Below are positions 46,746-57,619 of a stretch of 64,000 nt of DNA, piece by piece. The notes under the pieces were generated by a model. That model saw nothing but the letters and a program-made list of their open reading frames with translations. It made no database searches and was not told the DNA's origin. This DNA comes from Platycnemis pennipes (lineage: Eukaryota > Arthropoda > Insecta > Odonata > Platycnemididae). The translations under genes were made by a program, and so were the position numbers. Numbering within the stretch: the first letter of the stretch is position 1; each line of letters begins with the position of its first letter. The DNA lies in NCBI GenBank assembly GCA_933228895.1, contig OW121852.1:105669544-105733543 (forward strand), written 5' to 3'.

Positions 46746-46854
46746 TAATTTCTGTAGCAGATTTAATTTACTTCACCAATGATTTGATCTGATGATGATT
46801 CCCAACATAATACTTCCATCAATTTCGATGCACTGCATTATCTGAACCTTTTTC

Positions 46855-48815
46855 ATTTTACACTGCATGCCCGCAGGCAAGGGCGTGTAGCAGGGGATGG
46901 TAGGTCACCAGTTGAGTTTTAGCCGAGAAAAACTACGTTCATTAATAATAATACGTGCCTTCAATGTGTTTGAAAGAATTATACTTTGTTTTTGTACTTT
47001 CCCTGTAGTCGTGCGTAGTGTGGAGGAAAAAAGAGTTCTTGTATCGTTCGGTCTGAGAGCTGAATTCTCACTTTAGTCACTTCTGCCTGTCCTACAAATT
47101 CAGCGTGGAGAAATAAATACGCCTGTAATGTCAGATTCGAAAAAATGTGATTTAAATGTTTGAAGGAACTTGAATTTAAACCTTCTAGTCTCTATGGTTC
47201 CTAACCAAGCTCTTCTAATTCCTGAGTGGAACTTTCTTTACATAGATTTTGTTACAATACTCGCCACTTTCCTCTGTATCTTGTTTGATTCCCGAATTAC
47301 ATCTTTACTAATCGGATCCATAATACTTGTTGGAAACTAAAGGTGAGACCTTACAGTTGCGAAATAACACACTTGTTTTATTTTAACAAAGAACAATTTC
47401 CCACAATTATCACACAGATATAGTTTTCCTGATACAGCTCAGTCCCTCCAACGCTTTGCCAAAACATTTCGGATAGGTGTCCCCCATGATAAATTTGAAG
47501 TAACAGTAATGTCCATGTGTTTACATTCACTTCCCATACGTTACTTTGCAGAATTATAATTTAGAGGCTAAATATCTATTTCTACCAGCAATAATATCCA
47601 AGTTTGAAAAAAGACGGAAGTTGAACCACAAGATGCATCATTCCTTTATATGTAGAATCGGATTTAAAAGTGCTCTGATAACTGACGTCTCACAGAAACA
47701 CCTCACTTTAATTAATACTAAGTTTTGATCTATAGGCGAAAGAAAATCCATTCCCTGGACGAGTTTCCAACCCTTAATCTTTAGGTTGCCACGCCGAGGC
47801 CTTCCTGGCCTAAGTACTGCAGCGGGAACTACCTTCATTGGCTATAAATTATAGAGTTTTTATCACGCCATTTGAATATCACAGAATAATGTTCTCTCTA
47901 AGGCGAAAAAAATTGGAGGTGTTTGGTCACATAACACTTGCAACATCCCATTCCCCGAAGAATACAAGAAATTGAAGATTTTGGCTTATTTATACTTTCA
48001 TTATCATACAGAAACTCCAGCACCCATTTTTTTCGCCCCGGAAACCGAAGTATCAGAGCGGAAAAATGAGATTCCACCGCGCTACACATCACGCGGATAG
48101 GCGTAAGCAATGAATAAATTACAGGGAACAAATTGCGAGACGAGGGAACGAGAGATACAACCTGGGAACCAAAAGAAAAAGAAACAAAAACCGGCGAACG
48201 GGAGAGCGTTTGGCCAAAAAAAAAAAGAAGACGCCTGGGAGTGCCAATCGCGAAGGGAATCAGGGACTCTTGGATTCCGGAGGAGGGATCGATCCTTTTC
48301 CTATATAGCTCGGCGTATCTCGTGTGTGTGTGTTTGGGTGAGAGAGAAAGAGATATGAGATCGACGGAACCTAAAGAAAGATAAAAACGAAGAGTGAGGT
48401 GCCGAGATGCCGCAATCAACGCTTCGCAGCGCAGGGATGTTACCGTGGATCACAAGGCTGGGTGAACGCAGGCAGAGAGAATTGGGGAGACACGAGGGGG
48501 GGAATTACGTCCCGAAGAGGAAAGACGAGTGGGTAATTTTCGGGACAAAAGGAGGGAAGTATCGTCGTAATTTGGGCCGGATGGGGAAAAAATTGAGGAT
48601 GGAATTGGGGAAGGATTCTTCATCGGAACGAAACGAAGCATGGATTACAGAATGCCTGTGCTTGTAATGTCAATATACCCTCGTGCTGAATCAAGTGGGA
48701 CGACGGATGACAGTGAAAAACGAAAGGTCCAAGAAAATTAATTGCACGCGATCCCTGCGCCGTTTTTTTACGAATTAGAACACAAAAGATTGAGATCGGA
48801 AAACTATATTTATAT
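46855..48815. other. No supported gene
   Basis: Positions 46865-46910 may be a very diverged inverted LINE tail. A purine-rich block at 48110-48660 holds frames of 82-86 codons on the plus strand, and a 173-codon frame without recognisable domain lies opposite on the minus strand (47898-48419). Confidence 0.4.
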
Positions 48816-48821
48816 TCATCT

Positions 48822-49615
48822 ACATCTACAACTTCATCTACATATTGCCCTGCAAGCTAACTCAAAGGTGTGTGGCAGGGGTGAATTCTCACCGAAAATG
48901 CACTACATATCATGCATTTAAAAGGATAAGCATTAATATATTAGTCTAAACTGTAATTTTAAAAACATAAACATAGGAAAGTACGCATGCAAAAACGTGC
49001 TGTTAGTTGGGTTACCTTCAAGTCCTTACACTAACATGCAACTACCTATGCTATCAATTCAATCACTCGTATTGGACATATTTGCCGCTATTCCTATCCC
49101 TAATCGCACGAGGAAAAAAGGACATTTTGAATCTGTAAGTTCGGCAATCAATTTCTCTAATTTTGTAATTATGGTCCAGTCTACCATAGTAAGTTGGGGT
49201 CGCAAAATATTTTTAACATCATCACTGAAAATGTTATCTTGGAATTTATTTAAGAGATTACGTCTAAATTTCAAACTGCGATCTGACAATGATTCCCATT
49301 TTAATTCATTTAATAGACTCGTTAATATAATTATCGTACCGTCCCTTTACAAATCTTGCCGATCTTTGCTGCACACGTTCAAGTTCATTATTTAGACCGA
49401 TTTTGTAGGGATCCCATACACTGGCAGCATATTCCAAATGAGGTCTAACAAGGGAAAAGTAGCCGATTTCTCGTACATGGTCGTCACATTTACCCAATAC
49501 TCTTTTGATGAACATCAGTCTATGATTAGCTTGACCCATTATTTCACGTATGTGTTTACCCCAGGAAAGATCATGTGTCAGTCTTATTCCAAGATATTTA
49601 ATGGATTCCACGTTT
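48822..49615 (-). mobile_element. CR1/Jockey-like LINE, 5'-truncated, C-terminal RT region to 3' tail
   Basis: On the minus strand, from 49611: SIKYLGIRLTHDLSWGKHI, IMGQANHRLMFIKRVLGK, YFSLVRPHLEYAASVWDPY, NNELERVQQRSARFVKGRYD. This is the conserved region after the catalytic part of LINE reverse transcriptases. A frame shift near 49300 leads to SDRSLKFRRNLLNKFQDN up to about 49060. An AT-rich 3' UTR and the family tail (GGGTGAATTCTCACC on the plus strand, then GTAGATG units) end near 48822. This copy links the dispersed tail repeats to a protein-coding element. Catalytic motifs are absent. Confidence 0.92.
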
Positions 49616-49619
49616 AAAA

Positions 49620-50070
49620 GTCTAAAGGAACAAAATTAAACGATAAGGATGATAAAGCACTCCATTGTACGAAAATGGTTCCAAAATATGAAACGCGAGT
49701 GAATTCGATGACATGTTCTTGAGAGTGACAATGGGTGCCGTGCGATCACTGTAATTTTTTTGTTTTCCGTTAAGTGTAACGTCATAGATAGAGAAAGAAA
49801 GAGGATGTTAATAACACTAAGTTTTATGCTATGATAGTTATTCCTTCACTGCCTTTCTCATCTACGTACCCAAAGAAGCCCGCATTATCCCTTCAAAAAT
49901 GGCTGTAAAAATACAAAGTCTCTCCACAACTTCCATTTATTTCCTACAATGACAAAAACTGTTTTGTTCTTTTTACACAGTTTTTTTTCTTTTTTTTTGT
50001 GTATGCCCGTGTGTTAAATAGCCGTCTTTAAGCATTCTCCTAATGATCCAAATTCATCTTCGTTACTGTT
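49620..50070. other. No supported gene
   Basis: AT-rich, with T-rich runs near 49980. Nothing recognisable. Confidence 0.45.
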
Positions 50071-50077
50071 CCAAGGC

Positions 50078-50380
50078 AAGTCACTTCTAAGGTCATTAGG
50101 GACACCAAGGATGGGCTGGATATTTGGGAAGAGGTGTTAATGTTCGAGGGAAGGAGGAAACGGTGGAGAGAAATCCAGAGTCAAGCCTGCTCTTAACGAA
50201 AGGCGCCAAGGAGTCCATGTTTTAACGTCCAATCTGACGGACTGATTACTGCACTCTAACTGCAATTCACGGAGCATTCAAGTACGAGCCGTTTTCCACA
50301 ATGAAAATTATGCTTCTGCTGGGGTGCGCTCCCGTGCCTTCGGGATGCAGAGCCAGTGTTATCGTCACCATATCAACCCA
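50078..50380 (-). mobile_element. Long tRNA-derived SINE (core family), near full length
   Basis: On the plus strand, GGTGGAGAGAAATCCAGAGT, CTGCTCTTAACGAAAGGCGC, CAAGGAGTCCATGTTTTAAC, TCTGACGGACTGATTACTGC are the reverse complement of the core. A worn tRNA head (GCTCCCGTGCCTTCGGGATG, then CCAGTGTTATCGTCACCAT) follows. It is more diverged than the 35.6-kb copy. Confidence 0.8.
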
Positions 50381-50384
50381 ATTG

Positions 50385-51445
50385 CCACGCAAATTAATCC
50401 TCTGCATTTTGTCGTAGCACTGGAGTCATAAAATGGCACTATCTAAAACAAAACCTTTTCTCGACCTCTTTGCATTTGATTACGTTATGATTTCTTTGCT
50501 GTCTCTCTTTTTGACCGTATATTTTAAATCCCGAATATCAAAAGTGTTGTTCTTTTATCAATCATATTTCCAAATGTTTGAGGGTAGGAAATCAAGCGGT
50601 AAATAGCATGACACGCTAGAGTAAAGAAATGACGATTCGGTTGAAGAATGATATGAATTAGTACAAAATTGTAAAGGAATCCCAAATCAATTTGGTTATA
50701 TAAGAGAGAGGTTCGAGGAAATGGAGTAGTACACATCAATGCACTATAAAGGGCGATAAAGGAATTAGCATAACAAGTAGGTTGGAATAAGCCAGTTATT
50801 AAAACATCGTCTTCAAAAGCATTTCCAACTAATGCGTACACAATGCTCTTGATAAACCTACCGGCATTTCAGCCAACAAATACCTGGAATTAAAATTTCA
50901 TGCCTCGGAATAAATTAGCAATTGAATAGCAAGAGTCTAAGCAAATCCCCAGGTCCATATCAAATACTTGCTGAACTTTATAAAACGTAGCTCCTACAAT
51001 TACCCCTTACCTAGAAATAATATTTCAAAAATCACACTGTACCCAGAGATTGGGAAGTAGCTAACATTATATCCATGTTTAAAAGCGGTGAAAGGGAAGG
51101 ACAAAGTAATCACAGGTCTATTTTCTATCAATGATAACAGGGCTTTTATAGTCAGGGATTACTCACAAACAACCAAATTTGATTTTGAATACGTACATAT
51201 GTGAGGCACAATTATTTTTATTCGTACATAATAGTTTAGACTCCTGTGAAGATTTCTCACCTCCTGTGACGATTTGCAATTTTCTTATGATGTAAAAATG
51301 TAAAAGGAAATCACAAAGACGGAATCTTCAAAGATCTGAATGTAATTTTAGTTTCATGCGATAGAAGACAGTTAGAAGTAAACCTGAAAGAGTGGTTTGC
51401 GATAAATGTGTAAAAAGTGTATAATTCAGTAGATCAATCCTACAG
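50385..51445. other. No supported gene
   Basis: AT-rich. A 105-codon minus-strand frame (50524-50841) is unassigned. Confidence 0.4.
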
Positions 51446-51449
51446 CATC

Positions 51450-52245
51450 AGTAAAATTGAAATCTTTAGCGTTGAAAACTTGAAGTACTTAGGTTCCACA
51501 GTGACTAATGAATTATTTGGAGGAAAACACATATTGAAGACATTCGGCCAAGCCAACAGAAAGCTAAAATTTATTTAAAAAATGTTAAGGAAATGTGACG
51601 AGAATACAAAAGAACTGTGTTATTTTTCACTAGCATAGACTCAATTTGAATATGTGACGAGTATATGGGGCACGAATAAATTACTTTTGATTACCGAAAT
51701 AAAATGCTTGCAGCAAGGTGCGATTAGGTTTTCTACAAGATAATATGACAGCTTTATTAATGATTTAAAATTATTAGAGGGATTACGCTGGGAAACATCA
51801 GCAGATAGTAGGTTAAAATAAAAAAAATAATTCCCCTGCAGATTATTAAGGCGGACAGGTTCAATGAAGATATAGAGATATTTAAAACACCAGGGCACTA
51901 TGGTAGATTAGAATATGAAGATACAATTTGACTTATGTAGTAGCACAATCAATAACTCATTCTTTCGATCATAATGAGGCACAGCAATAAATTAAAGCGA
52001 AAATAAATGGGGATATTAAAATACTTATTGCGGATTTTGATGTAAGAGGGTGATTTTTTTACATTCGTGATGTACATGTTCAGAGAAAGCAGTACATGCA
52101 CGGACTAGTATTTTTAAATAGACTAGCCTGAATGGAAACAGATGTAAATTTCATTCTATTTAATTTAAAACGCATGCCTCGTGATGGCTCACCCCCTACC
52201 ATACACCCATGCGGTGACTTGCAGGGCAATATGTAGATTTAGCAC
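51450..52245 (+). mobile_element. CR1/Jockey-like LINE, old copy, RT C-terminus to 3' tail
   Basis: GTTGAAAACTTGAAGTACTT (VENLKYLG), GGCCAAGCCAACAGAAAGCT (GQANRKL), TGTTATTTTTCACTAGCATA (YFSL), GAATATGTGACGAGTATATG (EYVTSIW) and GACAGCTTTATTAATGATTT (DSFIND) follow the order of the 49-kb copy, with many stops. The 3' UTR ends in ATGGCTCACCCCCTACCATA, GACTTGCAGGGCAATATGTA (52180-52240). It is clearly older than the copies at 49 and 53 kb. Confidence 0.8.
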
Positions 52246-52436
52246 TGAGACTATTCTCCCCGGCTCTACTGCGTCGATTTTACATGCCCTTGGACTAAGT
52301 ATCTGGTAAGTTCTCCCTCACTAATCCGACCAACCTTCGTGTTGAACACTTTGTAATGCATATGCCTGAGTATGTATAATGGCTTTTTTCCGAAATAATT
52401 ATTACAACATTACCAAGCGTCAAAAATACGTTACCA

Positions 52437-52936
52437 AAGTTATACTAGAAAAACAAAAACTGGAAGAGGCCAAAGAGTTTTGTTACCTGGGAAGCAGAGT
52501 AATCAACGATGAACGAAGCAAGAAAGAAACAGTTAGTAGAATGGCCCAGACAAAGAGAGCAGTCTATCAAAAGAAGAATCTAATTACAGCTGAAAATACA
52601 AGATTACAAGTAAGGAAGCAAATCATCAGAACGTATATCTGGAGCATGTTTCTTTACAGCAATGAGGCATGGACGATGACAGCAGCGGAGAAGAAAAGGG
52701 TGGAAGCATTCAAAATGAGGTGCTACAGAAGAATGCTGAAGATAAAATGGATCGAACGAGTGACAAATGGAGAAGTCCTAAGAAGAGTGGGAGAAAAGAA
52801 AAGTCTGCTGAAAACTATAAAAAGAAGACGAGACAACCTAATTGGCCATATCTTAGGACACGATGGACTGATGAAGACAATCGTAGACTGAAAAGTGAAC
52901 GGGAAGAACGGAAAAGGTTGGCCTCGTATTATTTAT
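52437..52936 (+). mobile_element. RTE-like LINE, left part of an interrupted copy
   Basis: The open frame 52379-52891 encodes family text: FCYLGSRVINDERSKKETVS, MAQTKRAVYQKKNL, TYIWSMFLYSNEAWTMTAAE, FKMRCYRRMLKIKWIERVTN, LIGHILGHDGLMKTIVD. It ends in a premature TGA at 52889-52891, after which the family sequence continues in frame as KVNGKNGK and then PR. The element is then interrupted by a CR1-like LINE and resumes at 53611. The first residues of the frame (before about 52437) lie outside the recognisable homology. No catalytic motifs remain in this copy. Confidence 0.9.
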
Positions 52937-53610
52937 TCATCAAAAGAGTATTGGTGGATGTGACGACCATGTACGAGAAATCAGCTTATTTTCCCGTGTT
53001 AGACCTCATTTGGAATACTTGGCCAGTGTATGGGATCCCTACGAAATCGGTCTAAATAATGAACTTCAACGCAGTGAAGATCGGCAAGATTTGTAGAGGG
53101 ACGATACGATAATTGTATTAGCGTAACCAGCCTATTAAATGAATTAAAATGAGAATCATTGTCAGATCGCAGGTTGAAATTTAGACTTAATCTCTTAAAT
53201 AAATTCCAAGACAATATTTTCAGTGATGATGTTAAAAATATTTTGCGAACCCCAACTTTCTATGGCAGACTGGACCATAATCATAAAATTAGAGAAATTG
53301 ATTGCTGAACTGATAGATTCAAAATGTCCTTTTTCCCTCGTATAGTTTGAGATACGAATAACGGTAAATATGTCCAATCGGAGAGTAGCAATGGATAGCA
53401 TTGGCAGCTGCATGTTGGTATGAGTACTTACAGCTAACCTTAATAACAGAATTTTTTCCATGTATGCTTTGCAATTTCTATCTTTTTCAAATAGTGAAGT
53501 TCTGACTAGTATATTAATACTATTCCTTTTTTATTCATGATATGTAGTGCATGTTTGGTGGGAATTCACCCCCAACCACACCCATATTATGTAGATGTGA
53601 ATGTATTTAT
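52930..53610. repeat. 7-bp target-site duplication around the nested LINE
   Basis: TATTTAT lies at 52930-52936 and 53604-53610. Removing the insert and one copy joins CCTCGTATTATTTAT to ATAGAACAAG, which has exactly the spacing of the uninterrupted copy near 19170 (CCTCGTATGAGGTAT ATGGAGCAAG). Confidence 0.8.
52937..53603 (+). mobile_element. CR1/Jockey-like LINE inserted in an RTE-like copy
   Basis: It begins TCATCAAAAGAGTATTGG (the FIKRVLG segment), then CGACCATGTACGAGAAATCA, GTTAGACCTCATTTGGAATA and GTATGGGATCCCTACGAAAT (VWDPYEIG), a 3' UTR and the tail TGCATGTTTGGTGGGAATTC with ATGTAGATGTGAATG. The copy is 5'-truncated and frameshifted. It is flanked by TATTTAT at 52930-52936 and 53604-53610. 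Confidence 0.9.
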
Positions 53611-53742
53611 ATAGAACAAGTCGTAAAGGATGTGAAAGAGAGGCACTACGTTAATATGAAGAGGTTGGCCGATAGAAGAATCGAGTGGAGGGCTGCGTCA
53701 AACCAATCCTAGGATAGTTGACCGATGATGATGATGACACAA
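53611..53742 (+). mobile_element. RTE-like LINE, right part of the interrupted copy, with 3' end
   Basis: ATAGAACAAGTCGTAAAGGA, TGTGAAAGAGAGGCACTACG, TTAATATGAAGAGGTTGGCC, GATAGAAGAATCGAGTGGAG, CAAACCAATCCTAGGATAGT, TGACCGATGATGATGATGA. This is the conserved C-terminus (VKDVKERHYVNMKRLADRRI) and trinucleotide tail, continuing the left part at 52437-52936. Confidence 0.92.
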
Positions 53743-53749
53743 AAGCAAT

Positions 53750-55690
53750 GCACACTAGTTTCCCTGACGCATTTAAGGGTAGGGTTTCATCTCTCTACAC
53801 CCAAAGCAACTCTCCCTATCTTCCCTTATTAAAAATAAGACACTTTCGAAGTGTCATTTTATTGTTTAGTGGTCATCCATTTCTTTCTACGGTACCCATT
53901 TTTGAAAATGAATGGTCGGAGGTATTCCCCGTTCCCGTCTTTCTGTGAGCTACGCTTGTGAGCGTGAATCGACTCCAACGGAAGGGATGAGGCAGAAGAA
54001 TCCAACGAGAAGGAGAGCTGAATGCAGAAAATTTCACCAGCCGGAACAAATGGTGATCCACGGGCTGCCAGAGCAGAATCCGCTTCGAAAACGTAGCTGT
54101 GAAAGAAGCGATGAATTTGAAGTCCGTAACCCGGGGAAGATAGGGTGAACCACCGTAGTGACGAATTACATCGGTACGACTAACTTCACCAAATAAAACA
54201 TGGAGTGAATTGGGAACAAAAAGTAAAGCAGTGATTTGGAGTCACATATACGCCGAAAAAAGGGGAGAAAATGGAAAACATGATAGAAATAGGGATGGGG
54301 AGATGAGATAGCTGACTAGGACGGGGCAAAGGTTAAGTTGAGAGGAATGAAGAGACAAAGAGGTCAGGTGGTTTTTAAATCTGGCACAACGCCCATTTCC
54401 GTAATCCCCAAAGCGAGGATTCTCGAGGATGCGGGGATTTGCGCCGAAAGGGAAAAACGGGGTGGGAAAAATTACAAAAATACGGCTCGAAAAAAAAGAT
54501 GAAGGACGAAAATGCGGTCAGATCTCTCTCCACCTCTTCTACGGTTCTGATGCTATCGGGTAACCCGCTGCTTGGATGCGAGATGCTTCAAATGCATCGG
54601 ACAGCAACCCGTCCAAGTGCAGTCTGGGAAATCCTTTTCGGGAAAGCACACGCCGGGGACTGGTAGGAAAAGTGCTCGCCTTTGTAGAGATGATTGCGCA
54701 TCGCGGGCGAAACTTTACGATAGTTTTGCACGCGGAAGAAATTTACTAGCGTTCGATTCTATCCTGCCGGAGTAGAGCAAAGTAATTCGTCTAGGAAGAG
54801 ACGAACTCAAGTTCGCGAGTTGGATCCAATTTTAGATTTCTGTGAATCATCCGGAAATTTCCTAGTACCTGAATCGCTACTAGAGGTATATTTTTATGAG
54901 TGTGTTTTTAACTTCATGGTGGATGTTTTAGGGAAGATACCTTTACCTAGATGACATGGTTTCACTAGAAACTGGAACAAAATTTCCATTTTCCAGCCCC
55001 TGTGGTGGCGATGTAAAGTCTTCGCCTGCATTAATTTTCCCACATAACAAGAATAATCACATATAATATCATCCAACAATTTCACGACCTCAGAAACCTC
55101 AAAAAAAATTATTGAATACATTTTTACAATTTTTCTGCAGATATCAAAATTTTACGTGGAGAAAGATAAATAAAATGCTTTATCTCTTTGCCTTTACGAT
55201 TATTTTCTCAAAAAACTTCGTGGCTTTAGCATTATTAATGTAATTTTAATCGGCTCTTACATAATAATGCTTAGGAGAAGTGAAGACACATTTGCTGACT
55301 GCCTCCAATTTTTTGCTCAATTTTTAAATTTAACTGGATGAAATATGACAGGAAGATTTATATTTAATGCTTCGATCAACTGTTTCTCTCGGTATGAAAC
55401 CGTCGCAACAAATCAACACCCGATGTCATAAATTTTCTGCAATAAAATCATTCAACAGCCAATCACTGACGAAACAGGATGACATAACTGTCAGGAAAAA
55501 TCAGAACTGAATGGCGGTCACGGAGGCAAGTAAGGTAAAAACAACGAAAATATCAAAGTTTTTGAATCCTATCGAGAAGTGAAGTAATTGGTTCGTGAAT
55601 AATCCAACGGATTAGTCTGGGGTGTCCAAGAACCAAGGAATCGTCGAGAACCGAGTTATCAACATCTATCCTAAGATATTAGCTCGAAGA
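53750..55690. other. No supported gene
   Basis: Positions 53930-54780 are of medium GC with frames of 62-78 codons and no recognisable domain; the rest is AT-rich. A small hairpin (GACACTT/AAGTGTC) lies at 53840-53856. Confidence 0.4.
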
Positions 55691-55704
55691 CAAATATAAC
55701 ATCC

Positions 55705-55790
55705 ATGCCCAGGCCGGGATTTGAACACAGGATCGTTGGGTTGCCAGGCTAACATATAACAACCTAACTACCGCTGCCGACTCCTACCTT
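55705..55790 (-). mobile_element. tRNA-like SINE head
   Basis: On the minus strand, GGCAGCGGTAGTTAGGTTG resembles an A box and ATCCTGTGTTCAAATCCCGG a B box. The following bases do not match the two SINE families described here. Confidence 0.5.
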
Positions 55791-55914
55791 GTTGAGATGC
55801 TATACTGAATTAGCTATTGTTACATGCCTGTAAGAGAAGAATTCGGCTTCAGGTTGCTACAAAGACCATCACATCGTCTAACCTAAATACATCCTGAGGA
55901 AAACACCGCAACCA

Positions 55915-55985
55915 TACGTGAAGTAAGAATCGAACCCGCGACCTCTGGTTAACGCGCTACTAGTCTCAACCCATAGGCCGGCTCG
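55915..55985 (-). mobile_element. tRNA-like SINE head
   Basis: On the minus strand, GGTTGAGACTAGTAGCGCG is followed by CAGAGGTCGCGGGTTCGATT, a good B box. Only the head is recognisable. Confidence 0.45.
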
Positions 55986-55999
55986 TTTCATACCGAGAT

Positions 56000-57005
56000 T
56001 CAAAACTGACAGTTGCAAACGCATAACTAATTCCAATGCTATGAAAAACATAATTGGACAAAAGTAATGCTATTGCAGACAATGTAATTTAAATCCTCGC
56101 AGTGTTCTGGTACACTAAATTGAGATCATAAATAAGGTAGCAGAGTATTTGAAGAAAGGTAACACAGTCTTCCTCAGGGGAGCACACTCAATTTTTCCGG
56201 AGGATAGGAAGAATTAAGGGTAAACTTGAACGAGCGGCCATTTCACTCACCTGGATAGGGAACCCGTTTCATGGCACTTGGCAGCTTTAGCTTCTCCGAG
56301 CGGTAAATCCATTCGCTCTCCGAATTTTACGACCTCCATGTGAAACTTATTGCCTCAAAGAGTGGCAGAATTGTCACCGTGGCGGGGAGTCGTTAAATGG
56401 GTTTAAATGAAGCCAATGTGTGTACGGAACCGTCACTGCGAGGTTAGTGGTCTAAATTCCTATCATTTGTTTGCAAGTCCTGTGTCAACGTGAGAACTTC
56501 ACTTGAGTCACCGTGCGCAAAGACGCCCGTCACCACCTTGCAAAAACAAGACATTATCATAAAATGATTCATCGTCATAAATGATTGACATTGACAGTAA
56601 TTGGACTTGAATTAAGTTGTAAGGGGCTTCAAAGTTTTAAGCCATGTCTCACCGTCATGCCAAACCTTCATAGCTGAGACAGAGTTCCCGAAAAACAAAC
56701 GAAATAAGGAATTTCCTAAGATATCCGTAATGTATTGAGGCAGAGTTTACATTGATAAAAAGTCTGTTGAGATTTGAACCCAGGCGTTATACGTGATTTT
56801 CTAGTATTCTGGCTTACAATTTCTCTCCCACCTTGAATTGTTCCGGTAATTTTTCGTGAAGTTCATGTTATCCTCGAATATCCTCGAATCCATTTGGAAA
56901 ATACCGACAATGGCTGAATAGTATTGCTTCCAAGCAATAGAAGCATTAAGTCCTTCAATCCCTACCCACAGAAGACAAGACAAAAAACTTTTTAAAAGAC
57001 AAGTA
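56000..57005. other. No supported gene; one possible tRNA-like head
   Basis: At 56768-56815 the minus strand has GCCTGGGTTCAAATCTC, a B-box-like match with a poor A box. The remainder is unremarkable. Confidence 0.4.
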
Positions 57006-57010
57006 ACTAC

Positions 57011-57616
57011 TGTCGACCAAAATGTTATGTGCACTCGAGTTTCAAGGGTGTAACCAAAATGAACGCAAAGTGCGGTGACGCCGCACGGCTTTCCAACCAA
57101 CAAATAGCCGCTGACCCGTCTGATTCCTACCCATACATATATATTGATATAAACAAGTTGATTACATTACTTCCTCACCAAAAATGTGCTGTAACATCCA
57201 GATACCTAAGGATTACAACGCAATTAAGATTTATTTGACGCATTTATTTGACCACCCAGAGCCGAGAAAAAAGCTTCTGGTCAAAATGATCGCAGTATCA
57301 TTTCTTGCACAGATAAATTTCAAAAATTCATAGAAAATGTATAAGACACTCTTTTGCATATTTTTTTTGTAATTTGAACGGGTTTTTGAGAAATATATTT
57401 TCATAGTTACCGTAATTGTTGAGCACGTTGAAAAACCGTCACTTCTTCCTTTCAAACTTGGATTAAAAATAAAACAGTATTACTCAAAATATTTGTGTAC
57501 AACAACTAACGTAGAATTAAACAATAAAAAATAGGATATAATTATATTTCTATAGGCATTTTGGTTACTTCATAAACACCCTTCAAACTTGAGTGCACAT
57601 AATATTTTGGCCGACA
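57011..57616. mobile_element. MITE-like element with 50-59 bp terminal inverted repeats
   Basis: The left end (57011-57060) starts TGTCGACCAAAATGTTATGT and continues GCACTCGAGTTTCAAGGGTG and TAACCAAAAT. The reverse complement of 57558-57616 is the same except for four substitutions and nine extra bases after AAGGGTG. The interior of about 500 bp is AT-rich with no transposase, so the element would be non-autonomous. No clear target duplication is visible next to the ends, so the exact termini and the superfamily remain open. Confidence 0.7.
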
Positions 57617-57619
57617 ATT

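Noticed and set aside
47898..48419. 173-codon minus-strand frame
   Set aside because: It lies opposite a purine-rich tract that removes stops. The protein is Ser/Leu/Phe-rich with no domain, and no promoter or splice context was found.
52379..52891. 170-codon frame as a host gene
   Set aside because: Its sequence is the C-terminal reverse-transcriptase region of the RTE-like LINE found at several other places in the window, with a premature stop.
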